Assembly: GCA_021827245.1 (NCBI GenBank)
Contig: JAKAWN010000275.1
Location: forward strand, 1-9,183
DNA length: 9,183 nt
Source: Acidobacteriota bacterium
GTDB lineage: Bacteria > Acidobacteriota > Terriglobia > UBA7540
Direction of reading: 5' to 3'
The notes beneath the pieces were generated by a model. That model had not been told where the DNA came from. It worked only from the letters and a program-made list of their open reading frames with translations, and ran no database searches. Position 1 is the first letter of the stretch, and each line of letters starts with the position of its first letter. Below, piece after piece: positions 5,013-9,183 of the stretch. The translations under genes were made by a program, and so were the position numbers.

Positions 5013-6692
5013 CTACCGGACGCAGCGGAACCCGAAGGTGTAGTACGTGGTGCCCGGAGTGTCGTTCAGAATCAACGCCTCCGCACCCACAATCGCACCA
5101 CTGCTCCAGTTGCCGCCGCGAATGAAACCATACACGGTCGTATTGGACGCGGTACCGTCGGAATATATCACACCGATGCCCTGAGATGAGTTCCACGTGC
5201 TGTTCAGAGGACCGGCGGTTTGCTGCGTCATGGTTCCCCAGTTCGTGATGGCGGTATATTGGCGCCAGGTAAAACCAGCCGTGCCGCCATAAGGTTCGTT
5301 TTCACCTGCGATCGTGTTATTCGTCCACTCCCAAACGTTTCCCGCCAGGTCCCAGATGACCGAGCCGTTCGAAAGGGTGAGCGTGCGCCGCTGGTTGCCG
5401 CCGGTATTCGTCTCGCCGTAGTAACCATCCGAATCGTCCGGGGAGGCTTCGAGGGCATTGGCCGGGGCGTTGTCGTTGTGGCCGGAATACACATACCCCG
5501 ACCCCACCGCTCCGCCCGACCAGTTAGTGGCCACACCCTCCGCATTCCAAGCGATGGTCTGCCACTCGTTGTTCGTGATAAGGTGGGCGCCGATCGAGGC
5601 GCAGTAGGAAGCGGCGGTCGTCTGGTTGATGTTCGCAATGGGATAGCCGTCCGGGGCGCTGCCGACGGAGTAGGAGCCGGTGCAGGGCTGGCTGCCGTTC
5701 GCATAGGTGTCGTAGCCGGTATTGGGCGCGGTGAGCGGGGTTGTGCCCGCGAAGCACTTGGCGTCATATTTCATCACCCAGAAATTCGGCGTTCCGAAGG
5801 TGCTATTGCCGGGGACGAGCACCCACGACTGGCCGCCACCCAAGGCAAGATTGTTGCCGACCTGGAACATGCTCGGGTTTGTGCCCGCTTGGGCAAGATA
5901 GGTCTCAGACTCCGGCACCGCCCAAAGCTTGAAGGTCGTTCCGTTCGTTTGGAAGGCATAGTACTCGCCGGAGGACGAGGTGTTCACCGGATCAACGGGG
6001 AGCTGCCCGAAGGGCGCGCCGTAGGAGGCGTCCTCGAAATCCACCGGCAGCCACCCCGTGCCGTCCACCTTGCGGTAGGTGGAGCTTGCGGCACAGTGGA
6101 AATTGCCGCCGGCAAAAGGACTGCCCAGGCCCGCGCAGTCGGTCCCGGCAGAGGTGGTTGCCGTGGGGTCGGGGAGGGAGAGATACGTCACGCTTGAGGA
6201 AGCCAGGGGGAAGCCGCCCTGGTCTTCGGCGTAGAGCATGAGGGCCTGTTGGAGATTCGCTAAATCTGAAAGGCGGTTGGCGTCGCGGCTTTTGCGCAGC
6301 AACTCCCCCGGGTTCAGTGAGATGACGACGACCGTGGCAAGCACGGCGATGATGGCAATGACAATCAAGAGCTCGATCAAAGTGAAGCCGTCCTTCCGGT
6401 GAATTCCCGTCCTTTCAGAGAGCAGGGCGGACGAGGGAGCCTGCGCCCGATGGCGCGTCACCCGCGCCCCGATGAGGATGCCCATTGCGCTCCAGAAGGC
6501 GAACCAGACGACGAGGAAGTCCAGATCGCCGCCCACGAGCAGCGGCAGATGCACGAGGGCATCCCCGAGGACCAAAGGGAGCACGCCCACAAGGGCGGCA
6601 ACGAGCCAGAGCAGGAGCGCTCCCGCGAGGAACCCCGCACAGCCGGCGAACACCACAAGCGACGGGCGGGAGAAGCGTTTTCCTTGGTTCAT
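5013..6692 (-). CDS. DGR target: prepilin-anchored protein with variable FGE/C-type-lectin-like domain
   Basis: 559 residues. Two membrane segments come first (about 11-42 and 57-76). They are followed by a basic linker and a type IV prepilin motif, KDG|FTLIELLIVIAIIA (100-114), with G102 before the cut site and the expected E107. The helix and a short pilin-like body (about 128-270) lead to an FGE-sulfatase/C-type-lectin-like domain (about 300-559). That domain has AHLITNNEW (369-377), GNVWEW (451-456), RGGNW (525-529) and FGFRCVR (553-559). Such folds tolerate huge sequence variation in DGR targets. VR covers the last 38 codons, and the stop codon lies at its edge. C186/C200 and C313/C337/C364/C557 could form disulfides outside the cell. 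The likely role is a surface-displayed or pilus-linked binding protein whose ligand site is diversified. There is no Shine-Dalgarno sequence before ATG 6692. An internal start near residue 97 is discussed in the findings. Confidence 0.92.
   Translation of the reverse strand: MNQGKRFSRPSLVVFAGCAGFLAGALLLWLVAALVGVLPLVLGDALVHLPLLVGGDLDFLVVWFAFWSAMGILIGARVTRHRAQAPSSALLSERTGIHRKDGFTLIELLIVIAIIAVLATVVVISLNPGELLRKSRDANRLSDLANLQQALMLYAEDQGGFPLASSSVTYLSLPDPTATTSAGTDCAGLGSPFAGGNFHCAASSTYRKVDGTGWLPVDFEDASYGAPFGQLPVDPVNTSSSGEYYAFQTNGTTFKLWAVPESETYLAQAGTNPSMFQVGNNLALGGGQSWVLVPGNSTFGTPNFWVMKYDAKCFAGTTPLTAPNTGYDTYANGSQPCTGSYSVGSAPDGYPIANINQTTAASYCASIGAHLITNNEWQTIAWNAEGVATNWSGGAVGSGYVYSGHNDNAPANALEASPDDSDGYYGETNTGGNQRRTLTLSNGSVIWDLAGNVWEWTNNTIAGENEPYGGTAGFTWRQYTAITNWGTMTQQTAGPLNSTWNSSQGIGVIYSDGTASNTTVYGFIRGGNWSSGAIVGAEALILNDTPGTTYYTFGFRCVR
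5014..5035 (-). other. Initiation-of-mutagenic-homing (IMH)-like segment
   Basis: The sense-strand 3' end of VR is a GC-rich stretch that encodes G-F-R-C-V-R. Its 22 bp are identical in TR (4432-4453), and it directly follows the last mutated adenine. This is where cDNA synthesis is primed or joined in studied DGRs. The assignment is by position and composition. Confidence 0.7.
5014..5128 (-). repeat. DGR variable repeat (VR)
   Basis: The 115-bp copy of TR at the 3' end of the target gene. Changes from TR (sense strand) fall in codons 530, 531, 534, 535, 541, 544, 548, 550, 551, 552 and 553. Ten are at TR adenines, giving N-to-S, N-to-I, N-to-D, N-to-T, N-to-Y and I-to-F replacements. The exception is codon 535, where C became T (Ala to Val). 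About 18 other TR adenines in the repeat are unchanged. Confidence 0.96.
6402..6416 (-). promoter_or_regulatory. Internal Shine-Dalgarno-like site before the prepilin leader
   Basis: Inside the target frame GAAAGGA (6416-6410) precedes an ATT codon (6404-6402, Ile97) by 5 nt. Starting there would give the short prepilin leader I/M-H-R-K-D-G before FTLIE, the usual length. ATT is a rare start codon, and no ATG, GTG or TTG lies between codon 79 and the prepilin motif. The site may be a real second start or coincidence. Confidence 0.3.
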
Positions 6693-6706
6693 GGGGAGGT
6701 TTCTTA

Positions 6707-6734
6707 ATTATAGAATCTTAGGAACTTGGCGCAA
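6707..6734 (-). promoter_or_regulatory. Sigma70-like promoter for the DGR target operon
   Basis: A perfect TATAAT (6712-6707) with TTGCGC (6734-6729) 16 bp upstream as a half-matched -35. Only 14 bp separate the -10 box from the ATG at 6692, so the transcript would start about 8 nt before it. Together with the missing Shine-Dalgarno sequence this suggests a nearly leaderless mRNA, or use of a start further in. Confidence 0.55.
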
Positions 6735-6765
6735 GCGGAGTGATACTGCTACGTCAGTGCTTCGA

Positions 6766-6816
6766 GCCTGCGGTTCTCGCCCGGAATTTGCCGAAAAGGC
6801 TTATCCTGCCGCAGGC
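6766..6816. repeat. Inverted repeat in the divergent intergenic region
   Basis: GCCTGCGG (6766-6773) and CCGCAGGC (6809-6816) are perfect inverse copies 35 bp apart. The right copy also folds on itself (CCTGC-C-GCAGG). It could be an operator or a transcript hairpin. The rest of the region between the target start and the CAP start (6693-6977) shows only the two promoters listed here and no coding sequence I can support. Confidence 0.3.
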
Positions 6817-6909
6817 AAGGGCTTCCCTTGAATTGTACCAAATGGAGAGAAACCGGGATGTGGATTACGCCCGTGGTTTTGTGCCGTCGCTCCTCTCCGC
6901 GCGCCGCCC

Positions 6910-6937
6910 TTGATTTCCGCCGTCATGACAGTATGAT
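6910..6937 (+). promoter_or_regulatory. Sigma70-like promoter for the CAP gene
   Basis: TTGATT (6910-6915) and TATGAT (6932-6937) match the consensus hexamers at 4 and 5 of 6 positions with a 16-bp spacer. Transcription would begin near 6944, about 34 bp before the GTG start at 6978. Confidence 0.45.
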
Positions 6938-6977
6938 GAATCGGTGACCAAGCAAAGGTCATCAAGCCGCGGTTGCG

Positions 6978-7424
6978 GTGCATGTCCCTTTTGCGGCGCA
7001 GAGAGGCGGGTTTTTCCGGTCGCACCGCAGGCCGAATGCTTCACCGCCTGTAAATAGAATATCCTTCATCTCCGGTCTCCTCCTTCTCATCAATCTCAAC
7101 CGCCCGCCTTCAGCGCAAGTGAGGCTGTCACCCAAGCTTGAAGAAGTTGCCCAATACCGCGCCGAGCAGGCCTACGCCGATTTCTCGCATGAGGGGTTCA
7201 CCAAAGCGTTCCAGAAATTTGATTACGAGTACGCCGAGGCCGGCGAGAATCTCGCCAAAGGATACTTGGCGACGAGCAGCATCCGCCGCGCCATCCTCAT
7301 CGACACGGCCTTCCTCAATTCCCCGACCCACCGCGAAAACATGCTCGACCCGGCATGGCGCGACGTGGGTATTGGAGTGTACAAAAACGTTGTCGCGGTG
7401 GAATTCGGCTACCTGAATCCATGA
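6978..7424 (+). CDS. CAP (SCP/PR1) domain protein, short N-terminus
   Basis: 148 residues. The CAP fold is recognisable from SPKLEEVAQYRAEQAYADFSH (51-71) through AGENLA (88-93), SPTHRENML (115-123) and DVGIGVYKNVVAVEFGY (129-145). The conserved cavity residues H71, E90 and H118 are present. Bacterial CAP proteins are usually secreted, with poorly known roles (adhesion, wall or lipid binding). The stretch FISGLLLLINLNRPPSAQ (30-47) could serve as a weak signal anchor, but it also aligns with the usual LxxxNxxR opening helix of CAP. The first 25 residues look non-conserved, so the N-terminus may be eroded and the GTG at 6978 is uncertain. No Shine-Dalgarno sequence is visible. The stop overlaps the next start (ATGA), so the two are probably co-translated. 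Confidence 0.85.
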   Translation: MHVPFAAQRGGFFRSHRRPNASPPVNRISFISGLLLLINLNRPPSAQVRLSPKLEEVAQYRAEQAYADFSHEGFTKAFQKFDYEYAEAGENLAKGYLATSSIRRAILIDTAFLNSPTHRENMLDPAWRDVGIGVYKNVVAVEFGYLNP

Positions 7425-7696
7425 CCCAAATGGAAGACGATTGGCGCCATCCCGAGCTCCAGCCGGGAGAGGTCTTCGTCAGCAACATGACGCGCGACGA
7501 GTTCGAAGAATTTCCCTATGCCTCGAAGCGGATGGGGGAGTTTGAGTACGACAGCGCGGGGCACCGGCTCCCTGCGCCGGACTCGTTCCCCGTATTCATT
7601 GCGGCGGCCGAACTCGCCGAACACCCGATTGACCTCGCCACGCTCAGAAGGCTGTGGCGGAAAATCCACGAGACGAGGGGGCCTACCCGCCCGTGA
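7421..7696 (+). CDS. Small hypothetical protein coupled to the CAP gene
   Basis: 91 residues that I do not recognise. The ATG at 7421 overlaps the CAP stop codon by 4 bp (ATGA), which is the reason for this start rather than an in-frame ATG upstream within the CAP gene; Met4 (7430) is a possible alternative. The N-terminal half is acidic and aromatic (EDDWRHPE, RDEFEEFPY). The C-terminal half has a likely helix with IDLATLRRLWRKIHE (70-84). No signal peptide, membrane segment or Cys pairs are seen, so it is probably cytoplasmic. Gene coupling suggests expression with the CAP protein, but no function can be given. Confidence 0.6.
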   Translation: MTQMEDDWRHPELQPGEVFVSNMTRDEFEEFPYASKRMGEFEYDSAGHRLPAPDSFPVFIAAAELAEHPIDLATLRRLWRKIHETRGPTRP

Positions 7697-7706
7697 CGCT
7701 TGCTTG

Positions 7707-7734
7707 TGGACAAGACAGGCTGGCGCGGTATACT
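7707..7734 (+). promoter_or_regulatory. Strong sigma70-like promoter for the membrane protein gene
   Basis: TGGACA (7707-7712) and TATACT (7729-7734) each match the consensus at 5 of 6 positions, with a 16-bp spacer. Predicted transcription starts near 7741, so only about 8 nt would precede the GTG at 7749. The AGGGGG at 7736-7741 could be a Shine-Dalgarno sequence only if transcription starts earlier, for instance by read-through from the CAP genes. Confidence 0.6.
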
Positions 7735-7748
7735 TAGGGGGTACCCCA

Positions 7749-8483
7749 GTGGCTTCCACCCCTCTTTTCTATCTTGCCTTGTTGGTCCTTGTGAGCGGCC
7801 CCGTGGCCGGTCTTTTTCTGCTGTTCGAATGGCTCCGCCACAAGAGGAAATACTTTTTTATGCTTGCCTGGGCGCTGGGGCTCTTTCTTCTCGACTGGTT
7901 CCAGATTCCGACCGCCCTTTTCGGCGCGGGCGAGCACTTTGTCTATAGCCGCTTCGATACCCTGTTTGCCATCAGCCTTCCGCTGAGCTTTCTCGGGTTC
8001 CTGCTGATCTATCTGGGCATTCGGGATGTCACCCACACACCCGTCCGAAAGATGACCTATATCTGGTTTTCCCTCTTGTTTCTTGCCGCACTCGCCTTTT
8101 ACGGCCTTCAATACTGGACCGCGCATCCCGTCGAGAGCCGCCTCAGCCTTCTCACCTCCCTGGCCTTCTTCTTCGTTCCCGTGCAAGTCTTGATCTTCTC
8201 TGCCCTCTGGGCGGGTTTCCGGAACAAAAACGCGCTCACGACCAGGCTTGCCCGATGGGGCCTTGCCGTGCTCATGGCATCGGTCATCGCCGCGCTCGCA
8301 CGCTACGCCCTCTACGTCGACAAGCTTATCCTGTACCCGCCGGAGTTTGCACTGCTTTTCATCAGGTCATCGCGTTTCTACCTCGCGACGCAAATGCTCG
8401 GGATTGTGCTGCTGGTTGCGGGGTTCCTCCTGATCCACAAAGAAGTGTTAAGCCGCGAAGCCCAGTTGGCGGAAGGGCAGTGA
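7749..8483 (+). CDS. Seven-helix integral membrane protein of unknown function
   Basis: 244 residues from GTG 7749, chosen because AGGGGG (7736-7741) lies 7 nt before it and the hydrophobic sequence begins directly after. The longer upstream frame is antisense-like and overlaps the preceding gene. Hydrophobic segments lie at about residues 4-28, 36-58, 69-92, 102-123, 133-157, 164-192 and 208-231, giving seven helices. Short basic loops (RHKRK; RNKNALTTRLARW) suggest the cytoplasmic side. The C-terminus is a short hydrophilic tail. This outline resembles the 7TM input modules of some bacterial sensor kinases, but no kinase or other output domain follows. The stop overlaps a GTG (GTGA) that opens a 20-codon frame, as if a coupled partner gene once followed. 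No family can be named. Confidence 0.75.
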   Translation: MASTPLFYLALLVLVSGPVAGLFLLFEWLRHKRKYFFMLAWALGLFLLDWFQIPTALFGAGEHFVYSRFDTLFAISLPLSFLGFLLIYLGIRDVTHTPVRKMTYIWFSLLFLAALAFYGLQYWTAHPVESRLSLLTSLAFFFVPVQVLIFSALWAGFRNKNALTTRLARWGLAVLMASVIAALARYALYVDKLILYPPEFALLFIRSSRFYLATQMLGIVLLVAGFLLIHKEVLSREAQLAEGQ

Positions 8484-8542
8484 TTCTTCACGAAAGAGCT
8501 GGATTCCGCGCTGTCCTTGTGCGGCAGGACGGGCGAGGATGA
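8480..8542 (+). pseudogene. 20-codon frame overlapping the membrane protein stop, possible truncated gene start
   Basis: The GTG at 8480 overlaps the upstream TGA by 4 bp (GTGA), the usual geometry of translational coupling. It reads HERAGFRAVLVRQDGRG near its end and stops at 8542. The sequence after it (8543-8679) has no recognisable gene. It may be the surviving start of a lost downstream partner, or chance. Confidence 0.25.
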
Positions 8543-8679
8543 CACAGCCGGAGCCCGTGTGGTTAGGAATTTCACCGGTGGGGAGACGGTTACGTCGTAC
8601 TGACTTCTTGAGCGTTAATGAAAAGCAGAAACGAGGGAGGGGATGCCGGCCTGCGGGCTCGGGGGTGAGTAGGTTGCCC

Positions 8680-9183
8680 CTACTTATAGATAAGCGAAGC
8701 TCTCCTGAGGCTCTCTTTGGATTCTGGTTCCCAAAATTGAATAATTTCTAAGCCGCGACGTTTCCGAGAGCCGGCATACTGGCTGAGATCTAACATGTAG
8801 GCTTCATAGATCTTTCCTGGCCGCCCACTAACAGTGACGCGCGACCGCACAAGGTGGAGTAACTTCAAATCAACAAGTTCATGTATCAGGGTTACTTCTA
8901 CTCCTTTGGCATCTTTGTTCAGTAAAAAACAGTTGGTTTTCGCTTCCTCAAGACAGAACTCTCGGATTCGCTCAAATTGCTGGTCAAGATTCTGTTGGTC
9001 GTCAGAGGCAGTGTCGCGCTTAAACTCTTCCCGCTTTGAACTGTCGTATTCTCCGGATGCTATGTTTACATCCTCCGCGTTAATTTTGGTTCTGGTTTCT
9101 TTGTTCGCACCCACGCGTTCGCGAGCAACATCGATGGACCTTCTAAAAATGGATAAGAAGTCACGTGCAACCCCTCCACTTGC
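8680..9183 (-). CDS. C-terminal part of a probable ATPase-like regulatory or defence protein, 5' partial
   Basis: The frame is open to the right edge, so the GTG at 9114 is unlikely to be the start and at least 168 residues are present. It opens with ASGGVARDFLSIFRRSIDVA, which resembles the lid region (G-G-x-x-R-D-F-L) that follows the nucleotide-binding core in AAA/STAND- and ORC/Cdc6-like ATPases. After a charged, Lys/Glu/Gln-rich helix comes an apparent winged-helix-type domain: FLLNKDAKGVEVTLIHELV, DLKLLHLVRSRVTVSGRPG, then YEAYMLDLSQYAGSRKRRG. The Walker motifs are outside the window, so the ATPase assignment is inferred. Base composition is visibly lower in GC than the central genes, which suggests a separate, perhaps transferred, origin. 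It converges on the CAP/membrane protein block. Specific function unknown. Confidence 0.6.
   Translation of the reverse strand, partial: ASGGVARDFLSIFRRSIDVARERVGANKETRTKINAEDVNIASGEYDSSKREEFKRDTASDDQQNLDQQFERIREFCLEEAKTNCFLLNKDAKGVEVTLIHELVDLKLLHLVRSRVTVSGRPGKIYEAYMLDLSQYAGSRKRRGLEIIQFWEPESKESLRRASLIYK

Noticed and set aside
4607..5125. 172-codon plus-strand frame opposite avd and VR
   Set aside because: Antisense to avd, a recognisable family member. The shared C-terminus with the TR-overlapping frame is explained by the repeat pair.
5220..6197. 325-codon plus-strand frame opposite the target gene
   Set aside because: A long antisense frame is expected across a GC-rich gene. The Arg/Gly/Val-rich product has no domain, while the minus strand has clear prepilin and FGE motifs.
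8481..8603. TGA read as an amino acid, extending the membrane protein
   Set aside because: TGA ends the CAP gene within an ATGA overlap and also ends the coupled small gene, and the high GC does not fit lineages that recode TGA. A chance open stretch is more likely.
8539..8751. 70-codon plus-strand frame beginning MTQPEP
   Set aside because: It overlaps the 3' end of the minus-strand partial gene, has no recognisable motif, and its sequence looks like random GC-rich translation.
8543..8800. Integron attC-like site (GTTAGGA and ATCTAAC)
   Set aside because: The two short boxes do not fit the paired R'/R'' consensus or spacing, and there is no integrase or cassette structure.
1..9183. A second VR, CRISPR array, tRNA or rRNA gene, or insertion sequence
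   Set aside because: Reading both strands, I found no third copy of the TR sequence, no regularly spaced repeats, no cloverleaf-like sequence and no transposase motifs.

Overview
The window carries a complete diversity-generating retroelement (DGR) on the minus strand, between parts of at least two unrelated gene blocks. The codons follow the standard code: TGA is used as a stop in several places, including a tight ATGA gene overlap. The DGR target joins a type IV prepilin N-terminus to an FGE/C-type-lectin-like variable domain. With LamG-like and CAP-domain sequences nearby, this resembles what has been reported for Patescibacteria (CPR) and similar uncultivated bacteria. No taxonomic marker is present, so that assignment is a guess. 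The central part looks GC-rich by eye and the right-hand gene clearly less so.

Layout. Positions 2-2956 (+) hold the C-terminal part of a large SF2 helicase with Zn clusters and a DUF1998/MrfA-type C-terminus; its N-terminus lies outside the window. Positions 2957-3202 are a short graveyard on the minus strand: a LamG-like C-terminal tail and a possible peptidoglycan-binding-like fragment. Positions 3203-6692 (-) are the DGR, in transcription order: target gene (6692-5013, with the variable repeat VR at its 3' end), avd accessory gene (4942-4604), template repeat TR (4546-4432), structured spacer, and DGR reverse transcriptase (4210-3203). Positions 6693-6977 are a divergent promoter region. 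Positions 6978-8483 (+) hold a CAP-domain protein, a translationally coupled small protein of unknown function, and a seven-helix membrane protein with its own promoter. Positions 8680-9183 (-) are the C-terminus of a probable ATPase-like protein that enters from the right edge.

How the DGR works here. TR (4432-4546) and VR (5014-5128) are 115-bp near-copies that I aligned base by base. They differ at 11 positions, and 10 of these are adenines of the TR on the sense strand, which is the DGR signature. The RT with Avd would copy the TR RNA with errors at adenines, and the cDNA would replace VR, changing up to 11 codons in the last 30 residues of the target. The target is built to be anchored or assembled as a pilin-like protein with its variable lectin-like face outside the cell. 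A perfect TATAAT box and a 5' hairpin just upstream of TR, plus a strong bulged hairpin between TR and RT, suggest that the template RNA is a discrete structured transcript.

The most unusual points are the target's N-terminus (two extra membrane segments in front of the prepilin motif, with a possible internal ATT start behind a Shine-Dalgarno-like sequence), the candidate dedicated TR promoter, and the protein remnants next to the RT.
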